Position numbers and translations under genes: made by a program
Source: an uncultured Collinsella sp.
GTDB lineage: Bacteria > Actinomycetota > Coriobacteriia > Coriobacteriales > Coriobacteriaceae
DNA: 9,232 nt
Assembly: GCA_958349325.1 (NCBI GenBank)
Contig: CATWCP010000040.1
Span: 1-9,232 of the forward strand
Direction of reading: 5' to 3'
Shown: positions 1-7,954 of the stretch, in pieces
Layout of the letters: the number at the start of each line of letters is the position of its first letter
Position numbering within the stretch: the first letter of the stretch is position 1
The notes under the pieces: model-generated
Told to the model about the DNA's origin: nothing
The model's database searches: none
Seen by the model: only the letters and a program-made list of their open reading frames with translations

Positions 1-817
1 GCAGGTAGTGGAAGTCGTTGGTGGCGATGACCTTGACGCCCACCTGCTTGGCGATATCGATGAGCGTGCGGTCCATCTGCTCGTCGGTCAGGCCGTTATC
101 GGTGGTAATGCCGTGTTCCTGGATCTCGATATAAAAATCGCCGGGGTCGAAGGTATCGCGGAAGGTCTCGGCCCACTTGATGGCGCCCTCCATGTCACCG
201 CGGTCGATGTACTTGGGGATGATGCCCGCGATGCAGGCGCTGGTGCAGATCATGCCCTTGGCGTGGCGGCGCAGGTTGTCGAGCGTCACGCGCGGCTTGT
301 AGTAAAAGCCCTGCACTGCGGCCTCGGAAACCGTCTGCATCAGGTTGACGTAGCCCTCCTGGTCTTTGGCCAGAAGGATCATGTGGTAAAGCTCGGGCTT
401 ATGGTCGCGGGCGAGCGTCTCGTCCGGCGTAAAGTAGACCTCGCAGCCAAAGATGGGTTTGATGACCAGGGGCGGCTTGAGCTCGTCGATATTGCCCTTC
501 TCATCCCACATGGCCATGTCCTTCACATACTGGGCATGCTCGCGCGGGTTTTCCTCGGGATCGGGCTCCACCAGCTCGTCGCGGCGGTCCTTTTCCAAGA
601 AGGCCTTGTCGTGGCTCCAGGTTTTATACTCGGGCGTGTTGTGATTGACGGCGTCGCAGGCCAGCGCCAGGTCGGGCACGCCATACATGTAGCCGTGGTC
701 GGTAATGGCCACGGCGGGCATGCCAAGCTCAACGGCACGGTTGACCATATCCTGGATACGGGTTGCGCCGTCGAGCATGGAGAAGACAGTGTGGTTGTGC
801 AGATGGACGAATGCCAT
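1..817 (-). CDS. dnaE: DNA polymerase III subunit alpha, N-terminal part (PHP domain)
   Basis: This is the 5' end of the gene for the replicative DNA polymerase alpha subunit; 272 codons are visible and the rest lies beyond base 1. The protein opens MAFVHLHNHTVFSMLDGATR, the standard start of a DnaE PHP (polymerase and histidinol phosphatase) domain. PHP metal-ligand motifs are all present: H7/H9 in HLHNH, TDHG at 39-42, GCE at 124-126, the EIQEHG segment at 231-236, and NDFH at 267-270. An intact site of this kind is associated with metal-dependent 3'-5' proofreading in DnaE proteins that keep it; that is family knowledge, not shown here. Between TDHG and GCE there is an insert of roughly 55 residues, rich in charged residues. 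The ATG at 817 is chosen because it begins the conserved motif and is preceded by GGAG 8 nt upstream. The polymerase core is not visible, so a DnaE2-type paralogue is not fully excluded. Confidence 0.96.
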   Translation of the reverse strand, partial: MAFVHLHNHTVFSMLDGATRIQDMVNRAVELGMPAVAITDHGYMYGVPDLALACDAVNHNTPEYKTWSHDKAFLEKDRRDELVEPDPEENPREHAQYVKDMAMWDEKGNIDELKPPLVIKPIFGCEVYFTPDETLARDHKPELYHMILLAKDQEGYVNLMQTVSEAAVQGFYYKPRVTLDNLRRHAKGMICTSACIAGIIPKYIDRGDMEGAIKWAETFRDTFDPGDFYIEIQEHGITTDNGLTDEQMDRTLIDIAKQVGVKVIATNDFHYL

Positions 818-850
818 GTGATGAGCTCCGATGCGGGTTCGTGATCTTAG

Positions 851-888
851 GGTTACGATTCTACCGCACGGCGCGGACGGCACCCGAA
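851..888 (-). promoter_or_regulatory. Candidate sigma-70-type promoter for dnaE
   Basis: On the minus strand TAGAAT (bases 863-858) matches the -10 consensus at five of six positions. It lies about 41 bp before the dnaE ATG, which would give a leader of about 34 nt. The -35 region is poor: TTCGGG at 19 bp spacing is the best candidate. It would let dnaE be transcribed separately from the addBA operon upstream. This is a call by eye only. Confidence 0.4.
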
Positions 889-919
889 CCTAGCCCAAAC
901 CCACACGGCTCCTATTGAG

Positions 920-982
920 TTGCGGTGAAATAGTTCCCGCTTGGGCCACCTGGGCCGCAATGCAGGAACTATTCCACCGCAA
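920..982. repeat. Imperfect inverted repeat, 18-bp arms, between addA and dnaE
   Basis: The left arm (920-937) is TTGCGGTGAAATAGTTCC and the right arm (965-982) is its reverse complement with one mismatch. The 27-bp spacer contains a duplicated TGGGCC. The transcript could form a stable hairpin just downstream of the addA stop codon. Neither strand has a T-run after the hairpin, so a classical intrinsic terminator is unlikely. It looks more like a dispersed palindromic (REP- or MITE-like) element, but copies elsewhere cannot be seen from here. Confidence 0.75.
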
Positions 983-994
983 GTTATCTGAGGG

Positions 995-3900
995 CTAGAG
1001 GTTGTAGGTGACCACCTGAGGCTCGGCGGGTTCGACGAAGATAGTTGGATCCGGCTGCTCCACGCGGACGAACTTGACCGTCACCGTCTCAAAGCCCGCT
1101 TTGTGCAGAACATCAGCGTAGACGCGCGCCTGCAGGGCGTGCTTCTCCTGCAGTTGTTCCGGCGTCTCGTCCGGCGTGCCACCCGTCTTGTAGTCGATGA
1201 CCAGTGCGCGCGACGGATCGGCCGGGTCGGTGGCCAGTGCATCGATGGCGCCCTCGGCATAGGCACCGTAGCGGGCAATGTCCTCGTCCTCGCAGCCCAG
1301 TGAGAAGAACGGCACCTCGGCGCGAACGCACGGCCACGCGAGCAGGTCGGCGCGAACAGCCGACTTGAGCCAGCGGTCCAGGGCAACGTCGAAGCGTTCG
1401 CACTGCTCCGGCGTCAGGCGCCACAGGCGAGCCAGGGCGTCGGCACGCTCAGCGGGCAACGCATCGGCACCCATCTCGATGAGCCACTGGCAGGCAGCGT
1501 GGAAGGCCGAGCCCAGCGCCATGGGGTTGCCGGTAGGCTCAACGGCGGCCACGTCTGCATCCGTCAGCTCGGAACCATCCGACTCCGCATCATCGCCGGC
1601 CTCGTCCATGGGCACGTGTGCCTCGGCGGCACGGTCCTCGGACTCGGCATGCAGCGCCGCGGCAATTGACGAGTAGCTGTACGAATCGCGCTCCGGATAC
1701 GGGCAGGTGCCCATGCGCACGCCTACCGCCTGGGGATACACGAGTTCAAACGCATCGGGCTCGGGGTCGGCAGGGCCGGGAACAGCGGCACGGGCATCTG
1801 CACCGGCGCCCTCCGGCTCCGCATCGCCGCGGACAAGCCTGCCCTCGGCATCCAGTGAAGCGTTGGCCTCAAACGCCTGCTCGCCAAAGGTAAAGTTCGC
1901 CAGCGTGATGAGCTCGTAGTCGCCCGGCTGGGAGTTGTCGAACACCAGGCGGTCGGCATCGAGCTGCGGCATGCCCAGAGCGTCGGTCGGCAAAATACGG
2001 CGCAGCACGTCGTAGGTCAGATCGGTCTCGACGTCGAAGGTCGGCGCCGTCACCTTGCCACGGCTCACGCCGGCATCCATCGCCAAGATCACCAGCTCGC
2101 CCGCACGCGTCATGGCAACGTAGAGTAAGCGGGCCCGTTCCTCGAGCGAAAGCCGCAGGTCATCGTTGCGCAGGCGGGCAAACGCCTCGGCGGGAGAACC
2201 CGTCGCACAGACGTCCTCCATGAGCTCCGGCGGCAGCCACAGCGACGTACCCTTGCCCTTAAACGCATGCTCAAACTGCTTTTTGACGTCATCGCCCTTC
2301 ACAAAGGTCCCGTCAGCAAGCTTAACGCCGTCGAAGCGTGCCGGCAGTGCCACGACCTGCGCTCCGCCCTCGACGCGACCCATCTGTGCCGCACCGGACG
2401 ATTTGCGCACGCCAAAACACTCGGCAACCGCTACGACCGGATACTCCAGACCCTTGGACGCATGCACGGTCATGATGCGTACCGCGCCGTCGCCCTCCTC
2501 GTTGAGCGCGCCCGGGGCCTCCTTGCCCGCCAAGAAGCGGTCGAAGGCGAGCGCAATGGAGCGCGGCGAGTTGCCGAACTCGGCCTCTGCCTCGGCCACA
2601 GCGTCGAGCGCCTTGAGCACGTTGGCGGCAATGGCCTTGCCCTCGGGGCCGCGCTGCGCCAGACGCACGAACCAGCCGGAGGCATTGACCACGTCGCGCG
2701 CGATGGCGGCGAACGAATCGCGTCCCACGCGACGAAGCGCGTAGCGCAGCACCTCGCGGGCGCGCGTTACGAGCGGCAAGCCCTGCAAACCCGGCACATC
2801 GGAATCGCTCATGATGCCCGCATCGATGTTGCGGCGCGACGTCTCGCCCGTCTCGCTATCGAGCTTGGTCGCCAGCGCCAGGAACTCCTGGGCGCCGAGT
2901 GCAAACATCGGCGAGGCCAGCAACGGCATAAGACCCTGCGCCGTATCGGCCGGATTGGCGAGCGCGCACACCAGGGCGCGCACCGTCTGCACCTCGGCGG
3001 CTTGGGCAAAGACCGAGCCGCCTGCGATCACGCAGTCGAGCCCTTGGTCGCGGAAGGCCTGCGCATAGACATCGGCGTTGGTCATGCGGCCCAGCAGCAG
3101 GACCATGCTGCCCTGGGGCTGCCCCGCTTTGACGAGCGTTTGGAACCGCTCCGCAATCGCACGAGCTTTCGCCTGCGTTCGCTCCTGCGTGCTGCCACCG
3201 GCAACGAACAGCGCCTGGCGGCGCGAAGCCTTTGCCTTGAGCTTGTCCTTGCGTTTGTCGCTCGGTTCAAGATCCAAGAACCCCTGCATCAAACCACCGG
3301 TGTCGCCGTCAAAGACGCGCGCCACATAGCGCAGCACCTCGTCGTGGCTGCGGAAGTTGCGCACGAGTTTGACGAGCTCGCCGGCGGGGGCATCGGACGT
3401 GGCAACCGTCTCGGACGCCGTCGTCGAACCCACCTTGCGCTCCTGGCGACGAAACACCTCGACCTCGGCGCCTCGGAAGCGGTAGATCGACTGCTGCGCA
3501 TCGCCTACGGTGCACAGCGCGCGCTCCCCCGCGCCCGTCAGATAGCGAATCAAATCGACCTGCATCTGGTCGGTATCCTGGAACTCATCGATCATGACCA
3601 TCTTAAAGCGGCCCTCGTAGGCGGCTCGGATGGCGGGGTAATCGCGCAGCGCCTCGTATGCCATGCGCAACAGATCGTTATTGTCGAGCGCGGACTGGTC
3701 GGCCTTGAGCGCACGGTACTCCGCCTCTACGGCACGGGCAAGCCCCACCAACGCATCGAGCGCCGGGCCGCCGCAGGCAAGCACGATATTGATAAACGCA
3801 TCGGCCGCCTCGGCCTTGAGTAGCTCCACCTGCTCCTTAGGAAACGCTTTGCTCGCCCGAGGCATGCCGCACGACATCATGAGTCGCGCCGCATCCTCCA

Positions 3901-4627
3901 TGGTTTTGCCGCTCGCCTCAAACGCGTCGATGGCGTCGAGTGCCATCTGCGCTTTCTCGGTCGTGGCCTTGCTCGCACCCAGCGCCGCACGATAAGCATC
4001 GGCAAGCGCCGAGGTGTCGGCCTGGCCGCGCGCCACGCGCACATCGTCCATACCGCCCGGCAGCTGGCTCGACAGCTCCAACAGATCGCGCACCAGGCCT
4101 TTGATGGTGGTACCGGCGCCAAACGGCCCGCCCTCGCCCGCCATGGGATACCAAGCGTAGAGGGCCTTAAGCGAAGCGGTGAGCTCGGGCGCGGCATCGG
4201 GCGCCGTCGCGCGCCCCAGCACATGCTCAACAGCCTGATCCATAAGCTCGTCGGTATCGGTGAGCACCGTGAACTCGGGATCGATACCCAGCTCCAGCGC
4301 GTGCGCGCGCAGGATACGCGAGCACATGCCGTGAATGGTCGAGATCCACGCGTCGTCGACGGTCAGTGCTTCCTCGTCCATGCCCTCTTCGATAAGCGCA
4401 CGGCGCACACGGTCGCGAATCTCGGCCGCGGCGTCTTTGGTAAAGGTAATGGCGAGCACCTGGTCCAGATGCTCGACAAACGGACCGGATTCGGGCGAGA
4501 GCGCGTAGACGATGCGGCGCGTGAGGGTAAAGGTCTTGCCCGAGCCGGCACCCGCCGAGACAAACAGCGGGCGGTCGAGCGTTTTGACGACTTGCAGCTG
4601 TTGCGGCATCAAAGTCGAAAAATCCAT
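995..4627 (-). CDS. addA: ATP-dependent helicase/nuclease subunit A (AddA)
   Basis: This 1210-residue protein is the helicase-nuclease subunit of AddAB, which resects double-strand DNA ends for RecA loading. Superfamily 1 helicase motifs occur in order: the Q region at 9-14, P-loop SAGAGSGKT at 24-32, TFTKDAAAEI at 61-70, STIHGMC at 96-102, the DEFQDTD Walker B at 347-353, GDAQQSIYRFRG at 375-386, RNFRSH at 423-428, TVHASKGLEYP at 720-730 and LLYVAMTRA at 834-842. The C-terminus has a RecB-family nuclease site: H1043 in GSAFHAA, D1129 in GAIDAL, D1145 and K1147 in VIDYKTG, and Q1166/Y1170. Length is near the family norm of about 1200. An acidic, Ala/Pro-rich stretch around 925-1035 looks like a flexible linker. 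The ATG at 4627 is supported by AAGGAGGG at 4646-4639, inside the end of addB. The 3-bp gap to addB implies one operon with translational coupling. Nothing in the frame is broken. Confidence 0.97.
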   Translation of the reverse strand: MDFSTLMPQQLQVVKTLDRPLFVSAGAGSGKTFTLTRRIVYALSPESGPFVEHLDQVLAITFTKDAAAEIRDRVRRALIEEGMDEEALTVDDAWISTIHGMCSRILRAHALELGIDPEFTVLTDTDELMDQAVEHVLGRATAPDAAPELTASLKALYAWYPMAGEGGPFGAGTTIKGLVRDLLELSSQLPGGMDDVRVARGQADTSALADAYRAALGASKATTEKAQMALDAIDAFEASGKTMEDAARLMMSCGMPRASKAFPKEQVELLKAEAADAFINIVLACGGPALDALVGLARAVEAEYRALKADQSALDNNDLLRMAYEALRDYPAIRAAYEGRFKMVMIDEFQDTDQMQVDLIRYLTGAGERALCTVGDAQQSIYRFRGAEVEVFRRQERKVGSTTASETVATSDAPAGELVKLVRNFRSHDEVLRYVARVFDGDTGGLMQGFLDLEPSDKRKDKLKAKASRRQALFVAGGSTQERTQAKARAIAERFQTLVKAGQPQGSMVLLLGRMTNADVYAQAFRDQGLDCVIAGGSVFAQAAEVQTVRALVCALANPADTAQGLMPLLASPMFALGAQEFLALATKLDSETGETSRRNIDAGIMSDSDVPGLQGLPLVTRAREVLRYALRRVGRDSFAAIARDVVNASGWFVRLAQRGPEGKAIAANVLKALDAVAEAEAEFGNSPRSIALAFDRFLAGKEAPGALNEEGDGAVRIMTVHASKGLEYPVVAVAECFGVRKSSGAAQMGRVEGGAQVVALPARFDGVKLADGTFVKGDDVKKQFEHAFKGKGTSLWLPPELMEDVCATGSPAEAFARLRNDDLRLSLEERARLLYVAMTRAGELVILAMDAGVSRGKVTAPTFDVETDLTYDVLRRILPTDALGMPQLDADRLVFDNSQPGDYELITLANFTFGEQAFEANASLDAEGRLVRGDAEPEGAGADARAAVPGPADPEPDAFELVYPQAVGVRMGTCPYPERDSYSYSSIAAALHAESEDRAAEAHVPMDEAGDDAESDGSELTDADVAAVEPTGNPMALGSAFHAACQWLIEMGADALPAERADALARLWRLTPEQCERFDVALDRWLKSAVRADLLAWPCVRAEVPFFSLGCEDEDIARYGAYAEGAIDALATDPADPSRALVIDYKTGGTPDETPEQLQEKHALQARVYADVLHKAGFETVTVKFVRVEQPDPTIFVEPAEPQVVTYNL

Positions 4628-4630
4628 GGT

Positions 4631-7600
4631 CTACACGTCCCTCCTTACAAACGTTCCTTCGTGGTTATACGAGCAGCGCGCATGCGCGGCCTGCGCCGAC
4701 GTCGGGTCGACAGCGGCGACGTCGCCCGCCTCGAGTTCGTGCAAGCGCTCGGCGATGCCGGCCTCCACGCGGTCGAGCAGCGCATCGAAGTCCATGTTGC
4801 CGCCCTCGCCGGGAAAGCCCTTCTTAAGGCCCGGAATGCGACCGTCGCCGCGCTCCTGCTCCAACAGCTCGGCGCTCGCGGCACCGCGCAGCGCGGGCTT
4901 GCCGCCCTTGGTCGAAAAATAGAGCGCTGCGCGGGTATCTAGGCCCAGCGCCCGACGCATGGCCTGCGCGTAGATGAGTGTCTGGGTATGGGGCGGCAGC
5001 CAGCGCGGGTCGTCGATGGGGGCCTCGCCCGACTCCTCGTCGCGCACCGTGGGGTCGGCGAGCTTAAACTCCTCGACACCCGAACGATGCTTGTAGTCGA
5101 TTACCACGGCGCGATTCTCGGCGTCCACATCCACGCGGTCGATGCGCCCGCCGAGCGGCCAACCGGCATACTCGACCTGGAGCTCGTTGAACGCAAACTC
5201 CAGGTAGCGCGGAGCGAAGGGGGTGAGCGCCTCGGACTCGTAGGCAAGCACGCCCTCCAACTGCGGCAGAATCTCGGCCACCTGACGCTCCTCCACTGGA
5301 GAGAGCGGCACCAGCGGGCCCTCGGTACCGCGCTTGCCGGCGTGCTCGGCCAGGGTCTCGGCAAAGACCTCGTGCAGCAGCTCCTTCGCGCGCGGCAGAT
5401 TCATGGGCGTCACGCGCTCCATGCCCTCTTGGGGCAGACGGGCATGCAGATGTTCCAGCACGTCGTGGACGAAGTTGCCCTTCTCCATGTTGCCAAAGCC
5501 CGCGTCGATAGACTGGGGCTTGACGCGATACGAGACAAACCAGCACAGCGGGCAAGTGGAATAAGCCTCGATCTGCGAGGCGGACGTCAGACGCGGCACG
5601 AGCGGCGCGCCCTCGCCCTCGCCGTCACGACGGCGCAGGACCAAATACGGCACGGCCTCGGCACTCAGATGCTGAGGGGCTTCACAGGTCACGCGCTCGC
5701 GCTTGAGGCCTTCGCCTGCCGCGGGATCGAAGTCCCTTACGATATCGCCCTCACCCACGCACTTCGCCTTGTCGGCGTCAGCGGCCTTGTCGGCGTCAGC
5801 TGCCTTGTCGGCGTCTGCGGCCTTAGCAGCTTCAGCAACCTCGGCATGCGCCCGCAACTCGGTCCACACGGCAGCCGGATAGCACTCGCGCGCCTGGCGA
5901 TCGTGCGTCACGCGCGCAAGCGAAACCGGGCCGCGTGCCACCTGCATCGCGTGGCCAAAGCGCACGCGCAGCAAGGCCGCGGGCTCAAGCGTCACGCCCT
6001 CGCGACCAAGGCTCGCCGTCAGCGTGGCCAGCGGCCCCTCCTCGTGTGAAAGCGGATAACTGTCCAGATCGACATCGGCAAACAGCACGGCATCGTAGCT
6101 GTCGGGGCGCAGGGCTGCCGCATCGGCAAGCGACGCAAAGCGCACCTGGGCACGCGGCGCGCGGTCGACCTCGTGGGTCTCGTAATCGTAGGCGGCGCTG
6201 CGCTTGTCCACCTTGGTGCGAATGCCATCGAGCACGGGCACGGTTGCAGCCTGCGACACGTCGAGCGCGCGAGCGCCATTCATAAGGATGTCGATGACGT
6301 GGCGCAGCAGGGCCACCTCCGCCTGGCGACGGGCTTGGCCATCCAAGCTGCCCAGCGAGCGATCGGGCAACGCCTCGGCAACGGCAAGCATGGCCTTGAG
6401 CGCCGTCACGGGTTTGTCACGCCACAGCGCCTGGAACACGTCCGAGACCACACACGGCACGTTCTTAAACCAGTTCTCGTCGCTCGCCGCCTTGCGCGCG
6501 CCCCTCACCTGGCCTTGAACGCTCTGCAGCAGGCTCTTAACGCCCGCGATAGTCTTGCTGCGCGAGAGACGCATATTCTTATCGAAGGTACGGGCATTGA
6601 CGGCATCAGCGCCCGAAAGCGGACTGTAGATCCAGTCGGTAAGCTCCGGCGCGGGCCACCACTCGGTCTTTGACGCCATACCCTCATCGGCGGCCTTCAT
6701 GCGCTCAATCAGGCCGGCAAGCGCCGCAAACTGCCTGCCCGCAATGGATTGGGAAAACGCCGTGAACTCAACTGTCTCGGCAGCGATATGACGAGCCGCC
6801 AGACGAGAGGCGAGCTCACCGAACAGCTGGGGTGCCCGGGCAGAAACGACGAGCACGCGCACGGGGTCGGCGGGCGTTGCAGCAGCTTTATCGGCCTTGG
6901 ACTCCTTGTGCGCTTTCACCAACTTATCGATGGCGTCCGCATAGACATGAGCACGGGCATGGGGACCGGCGACCTCAATAAAGACAGGCTGAGCGGCAGT
7001 CCCGCAAGCGACATCAGACGCGACGGCGTCCTCCCCCAGCGGCGCGGCCTCAAACAGCACACCGCGGGCATCAAATGCCGTGGCAAGCTCCTCGCGCATC
7101 GTCGCCTGCTCGCAGGCAAGCAGCACGACGACCTCTCCCCCATTGTTCGCCACGGCAGACAGCAGCTCGAGCAGGCCGTGCGTAAACGACGTGATACCGC
7201 GCACGCATACGGCGCGGGTGCACGCCGGCAGGTTATCGGCCAGGGCACCGGCCATAATGTCGGCCGCCTCGCAGGGCTCGACCATATCTCGACGATCCAA
7301 ACCGCCCGCGTAGGCGCGCAAAAGCTCGAACACGCGAGCCTCGGCATCGCTTTTTGGCTCAGGCTGGCAATTGTTGCCACGGCATCGTTCGGCACCTGTC
7401 CCCGCAACGCCCGGCAACACGTCGCGGGCCATGCGCGCGAGCATGCGCACTGTGCCCTGGCTGCGCGAAAGCGGCTGCAGAGCGGCGTCGTCGCGGCGGT
7501 CGATCATGTCCGAGAACAGCATCTGGCGCTGAAGGTTGTCCACAAAGCTGCGGCCATCGCCCATAAGCTCCCACAGCGAGCTGAGCCACGATGTGGGCGT

Positions 7601-7783
7601 CTTGTAGTCGACACCCAGTGAAACCCCGGCTTCTGCCGCATCATGGCGGCACAGGTCGAGCTCGGCAAATGTTGGCGCCAACAGAACAGCGCGCCCGTGG
7701 CGGGCAACCAGGTCGGCCAGTAGCGCCGCCTCGGCATCGCTCAAATCCGTGCCGGCATTGGTGGTATAGATTCGAACAGGCAT
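4631..7783 (-). CDS. addB: ATP-dependent nuclease subunit B (AddB)
   Basis: This 1050-residue protein is the partner of AddA. The N-terminal half has the degenerate helicase-like fold of AddB: the usual first strand is present (AVLLAPTFAELDL, 32-44) but there is no GxxGxGKT P-loop. The C-terminal third is a RecB-type nuclease: H773 in KGNFVHDVLEHL, D882 in GGRIDRVDV, D896 and K898 in VVIDYKH, and Q934/Y938 in QTLIYAQ. The domain begins at SASQIEAYSTCPLCWF (734-749), where AddB proteins normally carry the first iron-sulfur cysteine. The C-terminal CxxCx5C expected for that cluster is reduced to one cysteine, C1037. A low-complexity A/D/K stretch at 652-674 comes from an 18-bp tandem repeat. 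Length is somewhat under the about 1160 of Bacillus AddB. The ATG at 7783 has GGAGG only 3 nt upstream, which is unusually close, but no better start is near. AddB is identified from the AddA neighbour plus the nuclease motifs. Confidence 0.93.
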   Translation of the reverse strand: MPVRIYTTNAGTDLSDAEAALLADLVARHGRAVLLAPTFAELDLCRHDAAEAGVSLGVDYKTPTSWLSSLWELMGDGRSFVDNLQRQMLFSDMIDRRDDAALQPLSRSQGTVRMLARMARDVLPGVAGTGAERCRGNNCQPEPKSDAEARVFELLRAYAGGLDRRDMVEPCEAADIMAGALADNLPACTRAVCVRGITSFTHGLLELLSAVANNGGEVVVLLACEQATMREELATAFDARGVLFEAAPLGEDAVASDVACGTAAQPVFIEVAGPHARAHVYADAIDKLVKAHKESKADKAAATPADPVRVLVVSARAPQLFGELASRLAARHIAAETVEFTAFSQSIAGRQFAALAGLIERMKAADEGMASKTEWWPAPELTDWIYSPLSGADAVNARTFDKNMRLSRSKTIAGVKSLLQSVQGQVRGARKAASDENWFKNVPCVVSDVFQALWRDKPVTALKAMLAVAEALPDRSLGSLDGQARRQAEVALLRHVIDILMNGARALDVSQAATVPVLDGIRTKVDKRSAAYDYETHEVDRAPRAQVRFASLADAAALRPDSYDAVLFADVDLDSYPLSHEEGPLATLTASLGREGVTLEPAALLRVRFGHAMQVARGPVSLARVTHDRQARECYPAAVWTELRAHAEVAEAAKAADADKAADADKAADADKAKCVGEGDIVRDFDPAAGEGLKRERVTCEAPQHLSAEAVPYLVLRRRDGEGEGAPLVPRLTSASQIEAYSTCPLCWFVSYRVKPQSIDAGFGNMEKGNFVHDVLEHLHARLPQEGMERVTPMNLPRAKELLHEVFAETLAEHAGKRGTEGPLVPLSPVEERQVAEILPQLEGVLAYESEALTPFAPRYLEFAFNELQVEYAGWPLGGRIDRVDVDAENRAVVIDYKHRSGVEEFKLADPTVRDEESGEAPIDDPRWLPPHTQTLIYAQAMRRALGLDTRAALYFSTKGGKPALRGAASAELLEQERGDGRIPGLKKGFPGEGGNMDFDALLDRVEAGIAERLHELEAGDVAAVDPTSAQAAHARCSYNHEGTFVRRDV
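4639..4646 (-). promoter_or_regulatory. addA ribosome binding site inside the addB 3' end
   Basis: AAGGAGGG on the minus strand is a near-perfect Shine-Dalgarno sequence. It is embedded in the last codons of addB, 11 nt before the addA ATG at 4627. Ribosomes ending on addB (TAG at 4633-4631) would stop next to the addA start, which fits coupled, roughly balanced synthesis of the two subunits. It also decides the addA start over the in-frame Met7. Confidence 0.85.
5766..5837. repeat. 18-bp in-frame tandem repeat within addB
   Basis: The unit GCCTTGTCGGCGTCAGCG (plus strand) occurs three times almost exactly, at 5766-5783, 5784-5801 (last base differs) and 5802-5819 (one base differs). A fourth, degenerate copy follows at 5820-5837. 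Since 18 is a multiple of three, each unit adds six residues (an AADADK-type repeat) to AddB at about residues 652-674, between the helicase-like and nuclease parts. Copy number could vary without a frameshift. Confidence 0.9.
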
Positions 7784-7800
7784 GGTCCTCCGCTCAAACT

Positions 7801-7837
7801 GTTCGCAATAATCAATGCATCCATCCTACCCGCCCAA
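7801..7837 (-). promoter_or_regulatory. Candidate promoter of the addBA operon
   Basis: On the minus strand TTGGGC (7837-7832) and GATTAT (7813-7808) are separated by 18 bp and resemble -35 and -10 boxes, matching consensus at 3 and 4 of 6 positions. They sit downstream of the yerC terminator and just ahead of addB, giving a leader of about 17 nt. TAGGAT at about 7828-7823 is an alternative -10. Placement fits an independent addBA promoter but rests on inspection only. Confidence 0.35.
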
Positions 7838-7865
7838 GCGGACAGATTTGCCCCACGCCAACAGA

Positions 7866-7954
7866 TTTGATCCCTTGAGGACGGAGGAAAATGGATCACA
7901 GAAGGGGTCAGTCTAACCCGGTGATCCGTTTTCCTCCGTCCCCAAGGGATCAAA
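7866..7954. repeat. Long palindromic element, 34-bp arms
   Basis: The arms at 7866-7899 and 7921-7954 are reverse complements over 34 bp with two mismatches, around a 21-bp centre. The centre (7900-7920) contains GGGGTCAGTCTAACCC. The element lies between addB and yerC and contains no gene. Its size and shape fit a REP- or MITE-type dispersed palindrome. The outer A-run of the right arm overlaps the T-run of the yerC terminator on the opposite strand. The palindrome itself is certain; its membership of a repeat family is inferred. Confidence 0.85.

Noticed and set aside
8..844. A 278-codon plus-strand frame over dnaE
   Set aside because: The minus strand encodes an unmistakable DnaE PHP domain; the plus frame is its reverse-complement shadow.
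920..982. An intrinsic terminator for addBA
   Set aside because: The hairpin is strong but no T-run follows it on the minus strand, where CTCAATAGG comes next.
2267..3823. A 518-codon open frame on the plus strand, opposite addA
   Set aside because: It is antisense to a gene with all helicase motifs intact, has an Arg/His/Ala-biased composition and no recognisable domain. Long antisense frames are expected in GC-rich coding DNA.
5766..5837. A CRISPR array
   Set aside because: The units are directly adjacent with no spacers, only 18 bp long, and in frame within addB.
4988..6049. A 353-codon plus-strand frame, and 6749-7621 (290 codons), opposite addB
   Set aside because: Both are antisense shadows of the AddB frame, with no start context or domain support. 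The repetitive stretch in the first merely mirrors the 18-bp repeat.
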